Positions 19,923-29,998 of a stretch of 64,000 nucleotides of DNA are shown here, piece by piece. Source of the stretch: JAJYTL01 sp046705265 (GTDB taxonomy: Bacteria; Pseudomonadota; Alphaproteobacteria; Ferrovibrionales; Ferrovibrionaceae); NCBI GenBank assembly GCA_046705265.1, contig JBJKQL010000127.1:52991-116990 (forward strand). Reading direction: 5' to 3'. The position numbers were made by a program, and so were the translations under genes. Under the pieces are notes generated by a model. It was given only the letters and a program-made list of their open reading frames with translations. It did no database searches and was not told the origin of the DNA. The first letter of the stretch is position 1, and each line of letters starts with the position of its first letter.

Positions 19923-20816
19923 TTGCCCATCGCCATCCCTTTCCGCCGTGATCTTGACTTCAGCTATGGTGAGGTCCGGCATCTCAGCCCGTTAGTGCGT
20001 CGCGTGATCGCCGAGAACCCGAGCCTCTTCACATTTCACGGCACCGGCACCTACATTGTGGGCCGCGGGGACGTGGCAATCATCGATCCGGGGCCTGCCC
20101 TCGAAAGTCATGTGGCGGCACTGCTTGACGCGATCAAGGATGAGAGCGTAAGCCACATCCTGATCACGCATACCCATCGCGACCATTCGCCGGCAGCGGC
20201 GGCAATCAAACAAGCAACGGGAGCCAAGACCTACGCGTTCGGGCCGCACCCGTCGTCCACGGACGTCAGGGTTGAAGAAGGTGGCGATCACGATTTCGTG
20301 CCCGACATCGAGGTCCCGCACGGTGGCGTGATCGAGGGGCATGGCTGGACGTTCGAAGCGCTGCACACGCCGGGGCATCTTTCAAATCACCTCTGTTTCG
20401 CTCTACGTGAAGAGAACGCCCTGTTTTCCGGCGATCACGTGATGGGCTGGTCGACCTCGGTCGTCTCGCCACCTGAGGGCGACATGGGCGCTTATTTCGC
20501 TTCGCTCCGCCTCGTCCTCGAACGGAGCGAGCAAATTTTCTACCCCACCCACGGCGCGCCGGTGGCAGAGCCGAAGCCCCTCGTAGCGGCGCTGCTTGCC
20601 CACCGCGAAGAGCGCGAACAGCAGATTCTGGAATGCCTGAAGGACGCCGCAAAGACGATCCCCGAAATGGTCGCGGTCATCTATCGCGACGTCGACCGGC
20701 GTCTCCATGGCGCTGCCGGCCGCTCGGTCCTCGCCCATCTCCTGCATCTCGCCGAGACCGGACAGGTCCGGGCGGAGGGCGAAACCCCGGAAAGCACGCG
20801 CTACCGGTTGCTCTGA
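19923..20816 (+). CDS. Metallo-beta-lactamase-fold hydrolase (LACTB2-like)
   Basis: This 297-residue binuclear metal hydrolase has the signature THTHRDHSPAAAA near residue 80. Further metal ligands are histidine in LHTPGHLSNH and aspartate in LFSGDHVMGW, and the C-terminal winged-helix-like region resembles LACTB2 proteins. Relatives act as endoribonucleases or glyoxalase II-like thioesterases, so the substrate is open. Translation appears to start at a TTG at 19923, with GAGG nine bases upstream. It follows efp by 34 bp in the same direction and may be co-transcribed with it. Confidence 0.85.
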   Translation: MPIAIPFRRDLDFSYGEVRHLSPLVRRVIAENPSLFTFHGTGTYIVGRGDVAIIDPGPALESHVAALLDAIKDESVSHILITHTHRDHSPAAAAIKQATGAKTYAFGPHPSSTDVRVEEGGDHDFVPDIEVPHGGVIEGHGWTFEALHTPGHLSNHLCFALREENALFSGDHVMGWSTSVVSPPEGDMGAYFASLRLVLERSEQIFYPTHGAPVAEPKPLVAALLAHREEREQQILECLKDAAKTIPEMVAVIYRDVDRRLHGAAGRSVLAHLLHLAETGQVRAEGETPESTRYRLL

Positions 20817-20843
20817 TCCGCAGGTCTCGTCCGGCCTTCGGCG

Positions 20844-22490
20844 TTATTCCGCGGCGTCCGATGTCGTGGGCAGCCGATAATCCTTGAAATCCTGCCTCAG
20901 CTTGGTCTTGAGTAGCTTGCCGGTCGCGGTATGGGGCAACTCGTCGACGAAAACCACATCGTCCGGGAGCCACCATTTGGCAATGCGGCCTTCGAGATAT
21001 TTCAGCACGTCATCGCGGCTGACCTCGGCGTCCTTCTTTCGAACCACCACAAGTAGCGGCCGTTCCTGCCATTTCGGATGGGCAACGCCGATGACCGCTG
21101 CTTCCTGCACGCCGGGATGACCAAGCGCTTCGTTTTCGAGATCAATCGAGCTGATCCACTCGCCGCCCGATTTGATCACGTCTTTCGAACGATCGGTGAT
21201 CTGCATGAAGCCATCGGCATCCAGGGTCGCGATATCGCCGGTGTCGAACCAATTTTCCCTGTCGACGATCTGACCGCCTTCGCCTTTGAAGTAGCTCCGG
21301 GTGATGCAGGGACCGCGTACCATGAGGTGGCCGAAAGCCTTGCCGTCGCGCGGCAACTCCTTGCCGTCGTCATCGACGATCTTGAGGCCGACCCCATAGA
21401 CCGCCCGCCCTTGCTTCGATTGAACGTCGAATTGTTTTTCAATGTCGAAACTCTTCTGTTTTCTCAGGAGATGACCCGCGGTCCCGATCGGGCTCATCTC
21501 GGTCATGCCCCAGGCGTGAATCACGCGGGCGCCGAAGTCGTCATGAAAGCGCTTGATCATGGTGCGCGGTGCCGCCGATCCACCAATTACGACCCGCTCA
21601 AGATCCGGGAGCTTTAGACCCGGGTTCTGGTCGGCATACTGGAATAGCATTAGCCAGACCGTCGGCACGCCCATGCTGAGCGTCACGTTTTCATTCCGCA
21701 GCAGCTCACAGATGTTCTTGCCGTCCATCGCCTGGCCAGGAAAAACAAGCTTCGCGCCACACATCGCCGCGGCGTAAGGCATGCCCCAGGCGTTGGCATG
21801 AAAGAGCGGCACCACGACGAGGACGCTGTCATGGCTCATCACGCCGATGGTATCGCCCATGCAGACCATAAAAGAATGAATCACGGTCGAGCGATGAGAA
21901 TAGAGCACCCCCTTCGGGTTACCGGTCGTGCCCGACGTATAGCAAAGCGAGGAGGCCGTGTTCTCGTCAAAGATCGGCCAAGTGAAATCATCGGTTTCAG
22001 CGCCGATCAGTCTTTCGTAACAATGGACGTTGCGAAGCTTGGTTTCGGGCATATGCGCGGCATCGGTCATGACCACAACGCCCTTGACCGTTTTCAGTTT
22101 GTCGGCGATCCGTTCCAAGAGCGGCACGAAAGTAAGGTCGACAAAGAGCAGTTTGTCCTCAGCATGATTGATGATGTATTCGATCTGATCGGGAAAGAGC
22201 CGCGGGTTGACCGTGTGCAGCACAAAACCGCTGCCGGAAACGCCGTAGTAGATTTCGAAATGGCGGTGCGTGTTCCAGGCCAGCGTACCAATCCGATCGC
22301 CGAATTCAACCCCTAAGCGCTTCAGCGCATTGGCAAGCTGCTTGGCACGCCGGCTGACCTCGGCGTAGTTGCTGCGGTGAATCGGTCCCTCGATGGTTCG
22401 GGTAACGATCTCAGTATCACCGTGGTAAATTGCCGCATAATCGATCAACGACGAGATCAGGAGGGGCGTTTCCTGCATAAGTCCGCGCAT
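20844..22490 (-). CDS. Fatty-acyl-CoA synthetase (AMP-forming)
   Basis: This adenylate-forming ligase activates a carboxylic acid, probably a medium- or long-chain fatty acid, to its CoA thioester. The 548-residue protein shows the P-loop [17 protein letters not shown], the A5-type motif [12 protein letters not shown], the hinge region [14 protein letters not shown] and the C-terminal catalytic lysine in [12 protein letters not shown]. It resembles the AlkK-like group. GGGAGA precedes the ATG. It converges with the metallo-hydrolase gene. The amine oxidase gene downstream is separated by about 200 bp. Confidence 0.93.
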   Translation of the reverse strand: MRGLMQETPLLISSLIDYAAIYHGDTEIVTRTIEGPIHRSNYAEVSRRAKQLANALKRLGVEFGDRIGTLAWNTHRHFEIYYGVSGSGFVLHTVNPRLFPDQIEYIINHAEDKLLFVDLTFVPLLERIADKLKTVKGVVVMTDAAHMPETKLRNVHCYERLIGAETDDFTWPIFDENTASSLCYTSGTTGNPKGVLYSHRSTVIHSFMVCMGDTIGVMSHDSVLVVVPLFHANAWGMPYAAAMCGAKLVFPGQAMDGKNICELLRNENVTLSMGVPTVWLMLFQYADQNPGLKLPDLERVVIGGSAAPRTMIKRFHDDFGARVIHAWGMTEMSPIGTAGHLLRKQKSFDIEKQFDVQSKQGRAVYGVGLKIVDDDGKELPRDGKAFGHLMVRGPCITRSYFKGEGGQIVDRENWFDTGDIATLDADGFMQITDRSKDVIKSGGEWISSIDLENEALGHPGVQEAAVIGVAHPKWQERPLLVVVRKKDAEVSRDDVLKYLEGRIAKWWLPDDVVFVDELPHTATGKLLKTKLRQDFKDYRLPTTSDAAE

Positions 22491-22687
22491 CGTTTTTCTC
22501 CCAGAGCCGAAACGCTTTTTATAGTCGGCAGAATAGAAGGAAGGCCAAGGCGGGTAAAGGTTTCCCTTACTTCACGGCCGTCTCAGGTAGCGCAATTAAT
22601 CTGAATTCACCCGTCATTGCAGACCCTTAGAGCCATCGGGCCAAGCCGTCGCGACAAAGGCGTGAGCTGACACGGCCAGCGTTTCGC

Positions 22688-23974
22688 TTATGCCACAACC
22701 GCCAAGACCTTTGCCGCGGCCTGCTCGCCACTGAGCCAGGCACCTGCGAGCGTTCCTGTCATTCCGTCATGGCAGGCTTCGCCGGCAAAGACGAGGTGCC
22801 CATCGCCAAGCGGCTGGGCGAGCGTTGACCGGGCCTCGGCCTGACCTGGACGCGCGTAGGAATAAGCGCCGCGGATCCAGGGATCCGCATCCCACCGCGT
22901 TACCAGCCGCCCGCCGCCGGAGAAGACACGATCGACCCGGCTGCCGAATAGAGCGCGAAGTTGATCGAGGGCAAAAGCTTCGACCGCCGCCTCTCCTTCG
23001 GCCACGAGGTGCCAAGCGGTGCTACCGCCGATCCAACCCTGCACGTAGTCGCGACCGTAAGGCCAGCATTGAAAGGCCATGGTCGGTTCGCCGCTCCGCC
23101 CGATCCTGCGGATGACTGAGCAGTGCGGCGGAAGGTCGAGCCGGTCCGCCATCGTCGCGCGCAACACCACCTTGGTCGCAAGACCCATGGGAAGCCCGAC
23201 CATCGCTTCGCTTGTGGCGTCGGGTAAGACGGGAGCGAAAGCGATGCCGCCGCTCGCGAGAACCCCCGTCGAAACGGTGACGATCACAGCCGAGGCGTCG
23301 ACGGATCCCTTTGGCGTCGTGATCCGCACATGGCCATCTTTTTTTTTCCATTCGATCCTTGTCGCGGCGGTGTCGAACCAGATGTCGAGGTCCGCCCGGA
23401 GCCGCCGGGTCACGAAGGCGCCGATCCCGCCGTCAATGACCAGGTTGGTTCCGGAGAGTAAATTTCGCCGCCAATCGCGGAGACTCAAGAATTCGGCGTC
23501 GACAGCGCAAACGATGGAGCTTTCCCAGGTCTCGACCGTGATTGCCCAACAATCTTCAGGCAGCTGCCTGGCGACTTCCGTCATCGGAAGATCGGTCACG
23601 CTCGCCGCAGCGAGCGCATCGGCCGCCACCGCGAAGCGGCGCCGGGCGGCATCCCATTCCGCTGCGCCGACCACGTCGGCAAGCCGGCCATCGATAAAAA
23701 TCCGCTGACTCCGCATATCCGCGGCGCGAAGCAACCGCTCACCGGCCGCTTCGGCGATGCCGACCAGCGGATTTCGCTCCGCAGCATGCAGCCAGATCGC
23801 GCCCAGATCGAACCACAGGCCGCCAGTCGCTTCGGGGTAGGCGGTGCGAGCCCTCCCGCCGATCTCTGTCGCGGCTTCCAGCACCACGACCCGCCGGCCT
23901 GCCTTACGCAACCTGTGTGCCGCGCCGAGTCCGGCAAGCCCGGCGCCGATCACCACCACATCGCAATCGCTCAT
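22688..23974 (-). CDS. Flavin-containing amine oxidase
   Basis: This 428-residue flavoprotein is of the monoamine / polyamine oxidase family. The dinucleotide motif VVVIGAGLAGLGAAHRLR starts at residue 5, followed by LEAATEIGGRART. The C-terminal FAD block is HLVFAGEACHDGMTGTLAGAW. The ATG at 23974 is preceded by GAGG and lies seven bases past the intact-frame stop of the upstream ltrA remnant, so the two look like an operon. The open frame extends to 24043 but that part overlaps ltrA and is not family-like. The substrate amine is unknown. Confidence 0.9.
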   Translation of the reverse strand: MSDCDVVVIGAGLAGLGAAHRLRKAGRRVVVLEAATEIGGRARTAYPEATGGLWFDLGAIWLHAAERNPLVGIAEAAGERLLRAADMRSQRIFIDGRLADVVGAAEWDAARRRFAVAADALAAASVTDLPMTEVARQLPEDCWAITVETWESSIVCAVDAEFLSLRDWRRNLLSGTNLVIDGGIGAFVTRRLRADLDIWFDTAATRIEWKKKDGHVRITTPKGSVDASAVIVTVSTGVLASGGIAFAPVLPDATSEAMVGLPMGLATKVVLRATMADRLDLPPHCSVIRRIGRSGEPTMAFQCWPYGRDYVQGWIGGSTAWHLVAEGEAAVEAFALDQLRALFGSRVDRVFSGGGRLVTRWDADPWIRGAYSYARPGQAEARSTLAQPLGDGHLVFAGEACHDGMTGTLAGAWLSGEQAAAKVLAVVA

Positions 23975-23981
23975 AGCATCC

Positions 23982-25182
23982 TCAATGCCGAGGGAGCGTT
24001 GCCCGCACGCTCTGAAGCGAAATGCGCTCCCAGGCAGCGACAAGGACCAAGATCGTGGTCACGCTGGCGCCATGCGGTAGAATGCGGGCATAAGGCACGG
24101 CGCCGACGAGAAGCGCAACCAGCAGAAGGCCAACAAGATGCGAAAGCTGCGGCCAACGTCGCTCTGATATGATCCACTTGAACATAATCACGCCAAAGAG
24201 CTAGAGCGCGGGCCCGCCAAGGATCGCGGTGGCCGACGCCGCATTCGCCGGCTTGGCCGGGAGCCGCAAGCATGAGATCGTCAGCCGCCGCGGCAAGAAT
24301 GACGCCACCGGCAGCCAGAACATGAAGATAGCTGTAGACAAGCGCAGCGACACGGCCCGGATCGGAGGCTCGAGTTACATGCCGGACTCCCCGCTCGGCC
24401 CCGGTGTCGAAATAAATCCACCATAGCGCGATGCTGCCGACGAAGGCCGCGATAAAGGCACCGACGGTGACAAAAGACCAGGCGCGTTCGGTGAACGCAA
24501 GGCCGGTATCAAGAACGGACTCGCCGAGCGCGATGATGATGAAGAGCGCGCAACGCTCGCCCACGTGACCGCCCTCAACGGTCCAATGGCGGGTCAGGAA
24601 GCGGCCAAGACCAGGCGTCCAAAAGCGGACCGAGGGCGCTGTGTAATCGAACGCGAGCGCGACCATCCAAAGCGCGAATCGCGCCGGCCCTTCCGCCGCC
24701 CCGCCTGCGATCCACAACATCCCGCTGACGGAGAACCAAGCAAGGATACGCTGCATGTTCCGCGTGAGATCCGGACTCCCAGGTCCGATCGCCCATAGCG
24801 TGAATAGCGAGCGGCCGATCTGCATTGCGACATAGGCTCCAGCGAAATAAATCCCGCGGGAGCTGAAGGCCTCGGGGATGGAAGTCGAAAAAACGAGGCC
24901 GAGGAGTATCAGCGGAAGCAGCGCAAGACGAACGGGCGGTACATCCGGATCAAGCCAATTGGTGAACCAGGCAGTATAGGACCAGACCCACCACACCCCG
25001 AATAGGATCAGGCCGGCCTCGATCGCGCCGGCAGGTTCGAAATGAAGCAAGAGAAAGCGTGACAGTTGCGTCACCGCGAAGACGAAGACAAGATCGAAGA
25101 ATAGCTCAATATTGGTGACGCGGCTGCGTTCGTGTTCACGGCGCGGACGGCGGTAGCCTTTAGTGGAACCAAACCGCCTCAT
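23982..25182 (-). pseudogene. ltrA: Low-temperature-requirement A (LtrA) family membrane protein, disrupted
   Basis: The first 310 residues form a multi-helix LtrA protein (NIELFFDLVFVFAVTQL at residue 24, HVGERCALFIIIALGES in the middle, YSYLHVLAAGGVIL late). After AAADDLMLAAPG the frame loses membrane character and becomes arginine-rich. The expected continuation is in another frame: AKPANAASATAILGGPAL, then a TAG at 24201-24203 where the family has an aromatic residue, then LFGVIMFKWI and two more helices up to a TGA at 23982. So two lesions, a frameshift near 24255-24270 and an amber stop, separate the C-terminal helices. Either a recent pseudogene or sequencing error in this spot. Confidence 0.8.
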
Positions 25183-25327
25183 CTGCCGCGCCCTCGTGCT
25201 ATTCCGGTCACCGGCCGGATGTGATTCTTCAGACCATCTGGCCGCTCACGACGCTGATACTGTCCGCCTGCCCCGCCGCGGCAGGCGGGTTCAGGGGGCC
25301 GATTCTCGCCAAGGGAAGGCTTTTGCG

Positions 25328-28300
25328 TCAAGCAAGAGCGGAAGGCCGCCGCTGCCCTTGGCGGCGGCGCCAATCCTGCCAGCAATAGTAGATCAATGGA
25401 ATAATGAAGAGCGTCAGCGCCGTCGAGGCGAAGGCGCCGAAGATCAGCGAGATCGCGAGTCCGCCAAAGACCGGATCGGAAATCATCACCGCCGAGCCGA
25501 GAATGATGGCGAGCGCAGTTAAGAGGATTGGGCGCAGGCGCACGGCGCCGGCCTCCATCACCGCCTCCTCAAGCGAAAGCCCCTCGGCGCGGCGCACGAT
25601 GATGAAGTCGATCAAGAGGAGCGAGTTCCGTACCACGATGCCAGCGAGCGCGATCACTCCAATCATCGACGTCGCGGTGAATGGTTGATGCATTGCCCAA
25701 TGGCCGGGAAAGACGCCGATAAGAGTGAGCGGAATGGCGCCCATCACAACGACCGGCATGAAGAACGAACGATAATAACCGACGAGGAGCAGATAGATCA
25801 AAAGTAGAGCGACGATGAAGGCGGCGCCGAGATCGCGGAAGACATCGAGGGTGAGCCGCATCTCGCCGAGCCAAAAGAGGCTGTACTGGGCAATATCGTC
25901 GGGCTGCGCCGGGAAGAAGCCGAGATTGCCGACGTGAAGGCGCTGACCGTCAGCGAGCGGCAGGCCGGACAATGTCTTGGTCAAGGCAACGACACCATAG
26001 ACCGGGCTCGAACGCAGCATGTGGCCGGTAACATAGGCCACCGGATGCTGGTCACGGGTATAGATCGGCTGGTCGGCCGCGACATGCTCGACATGGGCGA
26101 TCGAGCTAAGCGCCACAAGCCGCCCGTCCCGGTTCGGTAGATAGATGCCATCGAGCGCACTGTCGCCCGTGCGCGCTGGCCGCGACAGGCGGAGAATGAT
26201 CGGCTCCGGCTCGCGAGCCGCCGCGACATGCACGGCCCCGACCCGCTCTCCGGCGAAATATGTCGTGAGCGCCGACGCCACTGCGGTCGGCCTGAAGCCA
26301 GCCGTGGCAGCCGCCTCCGCATCCACCGCCACGCGGTATTCCTCGATCCGGTGTGGCACCGAACTGTCGACGTTGATCATGCCATAAACACGCGGATAGA
26401 ACTTCTTGCGGATTTCTTCGGCGAGGCGGCGAAGCGTTTCATAGTTCGGGCCGTAGAGTGCCGCCATCATTTGTGAGCGCACCGGCGGTCCGGGTGGCGT
26501 TTCACGAAGCTTGATCCGGGCATCGGGGAAAGCGGCGCGCACCGGAGCCAACGCCGCATAAAGGTGTTGCGCGATCTCGTGTGAACCGATGCTACGGTCA
26601 TGCTTGTTGATTAAATTTACCCGTATCTGCGCGAAATCCGTGCCGGTGCGAAAGGCGTCGCCACGCACCATGGCAGCGAAGTCCTCCGGCGCGGCCTCGC
26701 CGAGAAAGGTCTGGTAATTGGTGACATAGGGATTGCGGGCGAGCACGGTGGCGACCGCCTCGGTGACGCGGCCGGTGTCTTCGAGCGCGGTACCGGCCGG
26801 CGTATCGATCTCGAGCAGAAGCGTGTTGACATTATCATCCGGCAGCATCTTCAAGCCGACGCCGAAGACCGAAAGCGGCCCATTGACGCCGGAGGGGCGC
26901 ATGAACTGCCACATTGGCTGCAATAGTGCGGCAAAAAGAAGGAACGCCACCGCGCCCAGGAAAATCCGCCGTCGGCCGGTGTTCCGCAACAGGGGATGAA
27001 ACAATCTCAGGTAGCCGGCGCGCAACCAATCACGCGGTTCTTCTCCACGTTCCTCAAGGGTCGCAGCCTCCGCCGCGGCCATTACGCGAAGCGCTTTCCG
27101 TCTGAGCCACCGATAGGCGACATAGGGCACCACCGTATAGGCGATGAAGAGCGAGGCCAGCATGGCGATCGGCGCATTGAACGGAATCGGCCGCATGAAC
27201 GGGCCCATCATGCCGGTGACGAAGGCCATGGGTATCAAGGCCAGAATTACCGTGAAGGTCGCGATGATAGTGGGCTTGCCAATCTCGTTCGCCGCCGCCA
27301 CCATGAGCCGGCTGAAATTTCGTTGCCGTTCGTGATGCAGATGACGATGGATGTTCTCGATCACGACGATGCTATCATCGACGAGAAGCCCGAGCGAGAG
27401 GATCAAGGCGAAAAGCGTGATCCGGTTGATGGTCTGGCCCGCAATCCAGCCGACGCCGAGTACGACGAAAAGAATGAGAGGGATCGAAAGCGCGACGACC
27501 GATGCCTCGCGCCACCCGAGGAAGATCAAAAGAATCAACACGACCGCGGCGATCGAAACTCCGAGATGTTCCATCAGCGTATTGACGGCATCGTTCGCCT
27601 TGGCACCGTCGTCACGGGTGACGGTCAAGGTCACGCCCTGCGGCAGCGCGTCCTGCCTGATGGTCTGAAGTTTGGCCAGAACCGCGCTCGCCACCTTGAC
27701 ACCGTTGGTGCCCTTCTGGCGCGCAATCGCGATGGTCACCGCAGGCTCGGGCATGCCGACCTGAGGCCCGCCTTTTGCCGCAGCACGGCCAAAAGCTAAG
27801 AAGGACCGAACATTGTCGTCGGCCGGTGCAGTTGTCACCGTCGCGACATCCCGGAGGAAGACCGGCCGGCCGTTCTCGACCCCGACGACGACATTGCCGA
27901 CATCCGCCGCATCGCCGAGCGCCGCGGAAACCCGGATCGGGTGCTCTCGCCCGCCGCTCACCACGCTGCCGGCGGCGCGGTCAATATTGGCGGCATGGAT
28001 TGCCGTCGCGATTGCCGCCGGACTCAAGCCATAGCCCGCGAGGCGCGCGGGGTCGAGCCAAACGCGGACCGAGCGTGGGGCCGCCCCTTGGACCCAGGTC
28101 TTGCCGACGCCAGGCACGTCGCGGAGCTGTTCCAGAACATGCAACGCGACATCCCTGAGCGTGTCCGGCGTGGCGTTGGCTGCGCTTAGCGTCAGGGTCA
28201 AGATCGGCACGTCGTAAAGGCTGAGAAGCTGAATTAGGGGCGGCGCCGTGCCTGGCGGAATGCGGTTAAGGTTGCTGTTGACCTGGTTATAGACCTTGAC

Positions 28301-28651
28301 TAGGCTCCGCTCCTCGTCCTGGCCGACACGAAAGCGCACCGTGACGACGGCAACATCATCCCGCGCCACGCCGTAGGTGTGGTCGACACCGGGCAAGGAA
28401 CCGAGGAGCGCCTCGAGCGGACGCACCACTTGGTTCAACATCTCCATCGCGCTGCTGCCCGGTCGCTGCACAGTAATGTTGACGACCGGCACGACGATAT
28501 CCGGGTTATAGGTGCGCGGCGTCAGCAGGATCGCGAGAAGCCCGAAAAGCGTGGTCGCCAGAATGATGAGCGGTGTCAGCTTGGAATGCAGAAACGCATG
28601 GGCAAATTTACCCGCGATATTCAGCTTCGGTCGATGAGGGGGGTTAATCAC
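25328..28651 (-). CDS. RND-family efflux transporter permease
   Basis: This 1107-residue proton-driven inner-membrane pump belongs to the AcrB/MexB superfamily. It has one N-terminal helix, a large periplasmic domain, a helix bundle including LGLLVDDSIVVIENIHRH (the conserved TM4 acidic pair), a second periplasmic domain and a final helix bundle. The start is the GTG at 28651, which overlaps the end of the adaptor gene by 8 bp (GTGATTAA). The frame runs up to 28711 but that part is proline- and arginine-rich. No outer-membrane channel gene is nearby. The divergent ArsR-rhodanese gene suggests the pair's regulation. Substrate unknown. Confidence 0.93.
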   Translation of the reverse strand: MINPPHRPKLNIAGKFAHAFLHSKLTPLIILATTLFGLLAILLTPRTYNPDIVVPVVNITVQRPGSSAMEMLNQVVRPLEALLGSLPGVDHTYGVARDDVAVVTVRFRVGQDEERSLVKVYNQVNSNLNRIPPGTAPPLIQLLSLYDVPILTLTLSAANATPDTLRDVALHVLEQLRDVPGVGKTWVQGAAPRSVRVWLDPARLAGYGLSPAAIATAIHAANIDRAAGSVVSGGREHPIRVSAALGDAADVGNVVVGVENGRPVFLRDVATVTTAPADDNVRSFLAFGRAAAKGGPQVGMPEPAVTIAIARQKGTNGVKVASAVLAKLQTIRQDALPQGVTLTVTRDDGAKANDAVNTLMEHLGVSIAAVVLILLIFLGWREASVVALSIPLILFVVLGVGWIAGQTINRITLFALILSLGLLVDDSIVVIENIHRHLHHERQRNFSRLMVAAANEIGKPTIIATFTVILALIPMAFVTGMMGPFMRPIPFNAPIAMLASLFIAYTVVPYVAYRWLRRKALRVMAAAEAATLEERGEEPRDWLRAGYLRLFHPLLRNTGRRRIFLGAVAFLLFAALLQPMWQFMRPSGVNGPLSVFGVGLKMLPDDNVNTLLLEIDTPAGTALEDTGRVTEAVATVLARNPYVTNYQTFLGEAAPEDFAAMVRGDAFRTGTDFAQIRVNLINKHDRSIGSHEIAQHLYAALAPVRAAFPDARIKLRETPPGPPVRSQMMAALYGPNYETLRRLAEEIRKKFYPRVYGMINVDSSVPHRIEEYRVAVDAEAAATAGFRPTAVASALTTYFAGERVGAVHVAAAREPEPIILRLSRPARTGDSALDGIYLPNRDGRLVALSSIAHVEHVAADQPIYTRDQHPVAYVTGHMLRSSPVYGVVALTKTLSGLPLADGQRLHVGNLGFFPAQPDDIAQYSLFWLGEMRLTLDVFRDLGAAFIVALLLIYLLLVGYYRSFFMPVVVMGAIPLTLIGVFPGHWAMHQPFTATSMIGVIALAGIVVRNSLLLIDFIIVRRAEGLSLEEAVMEAGAVRLRPILLTALAIILGSAVMISDPVFGGLAISLIFGAFASTALTLFIIPLIYYCWQDWRRRQGQRRPSALA

Positions 28652-29750
28652 GGCGCGCGTCCGTGCCGGCGGCTTTCGGCGCGGCGGCTCCGGGCTCCAC
28701 CAACCTGTCATTCACGAGGTCCGCGGTTGGCCTCGCGATCACCATCTCACCAGCGGCCAAACCGGCCGCGACCGCAACCTGCCCATTTCGGCTTTGACCG
28801 GTCCGGACGAGACGAAAATGCGCGCGATGATCCTTGTCGACGACAAAAACACCGACCAGTCCCGCCCGTTCGACTACGGCCGCTGCCGGCACCGTAAGCA
28901 CCCGCACACGGCCGAGCGTAAGGCGAAGTTCGGCATAAGAGCCAAAAGGTGCCGTGGCACGGTCTAGGAACCACAGCTTAATGAGATGCGTGCGGGTCTT
29001 GGGATCGGCAGCGGAGACAACGCGGGTGATGACTGCGGGCAAGGCTGCGCCGTTGACCATCACCGTGGCCTTATCGCCGACCTTAAGTGCCCCATAGGTC
29101 GCGGATCCGACATAGGCGCGAATTTCCGGTTTGTCGCTCGCGATCACAAACAAGGTCTGACCCGGCGACACAAAGTCGCCGAGCCAGACCTTCTTCTCGG
29201 CGACGGTCCCGGCAAAGGGAGCACGGATTTCCGCGTACTCCAGATTACTTTTCGCCATCGCGACGGCAGAAGCCGCTATCGCGACCGCCGACTTGGCGGC
29301 CACGAAGCGACGCTCGGCTGCTTGATATTGCTGCTCCGAGCCGGCTTCAGCGCGATAGAGGACCCTGTATCGGCGTTCATCCGCGCTGGCCTCCTTCAAG
29401 GCCGCGGCTGCGGTGGCTGCGCGGGCCTCGGCTTCGGCGAGCCGCGCGCGGGCATCGGTTGCACCGACCTCGGCCAATAGAGCCCCTTGCCTTACCTCCG
29501 CGCCGGCATCGACGGTCACCCGGGTTACCCAACCGCCGGCGCGCGACGCGAGCGCCGCGGTATCGGCGGCACTTACGGTGGCGGGAACGCTCACGACCTT
29601 CGGCCATGCAGCCTCGCGCACGACCGCCATCGGCACCCGCAACGCCGCCGCAGGGGCAGACGTTTCGGCTTTTCCGTGGCAACCCCCAAGGAGCAGCGCC
29701 GAGAGGGTCAGGATCAGGTATCGAGAAGAAAGAGCGAGCGCACGGTCCAT
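28644..29750 (-). CDS. Efflux RND transporter periplasmic adaptor (HlyD/MFP family), lipoprotein
   Basis: This 368-residue membrane-fusion protein should bridge the RND pump to an outer-membrane channel. The N-terminus has a signal peptide with a lipobox LLLGGC (cysteine about residue 24). A biotinyl-lipoyl-like half motif is ASRAGGWVTRVTVDAGAEV, the coiled-coil hairpin follows at about 100-170, and the second half motif is IRAPFAGTVAEKK. The start is the ATG at 29750, which immediately precedes the signal peptide; the frame extends to 29840 without signal features. It overlaps the pump gene by 8 bp. Confidence 0.92.
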   Translation of the reverse strand: MDRALALSSRYLILTLSALLLGGCHGKAETSAPAAALRVPMAVVREAAWPKVVSVPATVSAADTAALASRAGGWVTRVTVDAGAEVRQGALLAEVGATDARARLAEAEARAATAAAALKEASADERRYRVLYRAEAGSEQQYQAAERRFVAAKSAVAIAASAVAMAKSNLEYAEIRAPFAGTVAEKKVWLGDFVSPGQTLFVIASDKPEIRAYVGSATYGALKVGDKATVMVNGAALPAVITRVVSAADPKTRTHLIKLWFLDRATAPFGSYAELRLTLGRVRVLTVPAAAVVERAGLVGVFVVDKDHRAHFRLVRTGQSRNGQVAVAAGLAAGEMVIARPTADLVNDRLVEPGAAAPKAAGTDARRD

Positions 29751-29915
29751 CTTGTCACCCTCACCCCCTGAACGCAGCGCCGTCATCCCCGATCCCACCG
29801 GATCGGCGGCCCTTAAGATGACTAGGTGCACTTCGGCCATGTCGGCCGCAATTTAGGGTTTTCCTTAGGGTTTTCCCGTATGCGCGCGGCCGCGTGGTCT
29901 GGCTATGAGGAGCGC

Positions 29916-29945
29916 TTGACAACATGATCGATCAGGCCTCATAGT
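29916..29945 (+). promoter_or_regulatory. Putative promoter of the arsR-rhodanese gene
   Basis: TTGACA at 29916-29921 is a perfect -35 element. Eighteen bases later CATAGT (29940-29945) matches four of six -10 positions. The 9-bp palindrome described next begins 6 bp downstream, where the transcript would start. Confidence 0.5.
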
Positions 29946-29950
29946 TCCAT

Positions 29951-29980
29951 TATTCAATCATTCAATTATACGATTGAATA
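29951..29980. promoter_or_regulatory. Putative ArsR-family operator (9-bp inverted repeat)
   Basis: TATTCAATC (29951-29959) and GATTGAATA (29972-29980) are a perfect 9-bp inverted repeat with a 12-bp spacer. It is AT-rich in a GC-rich genome, lies between the divergent adaptor and ArsR genes, and overlaps the likely start of transcription. It is probably the site the ArsR-rhodanese protein binds to repress itself and perhaps the pump operon. Confidence 0.6.
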
Positions 29981-29998
29981 TGACCTCGCAGAGGACCG

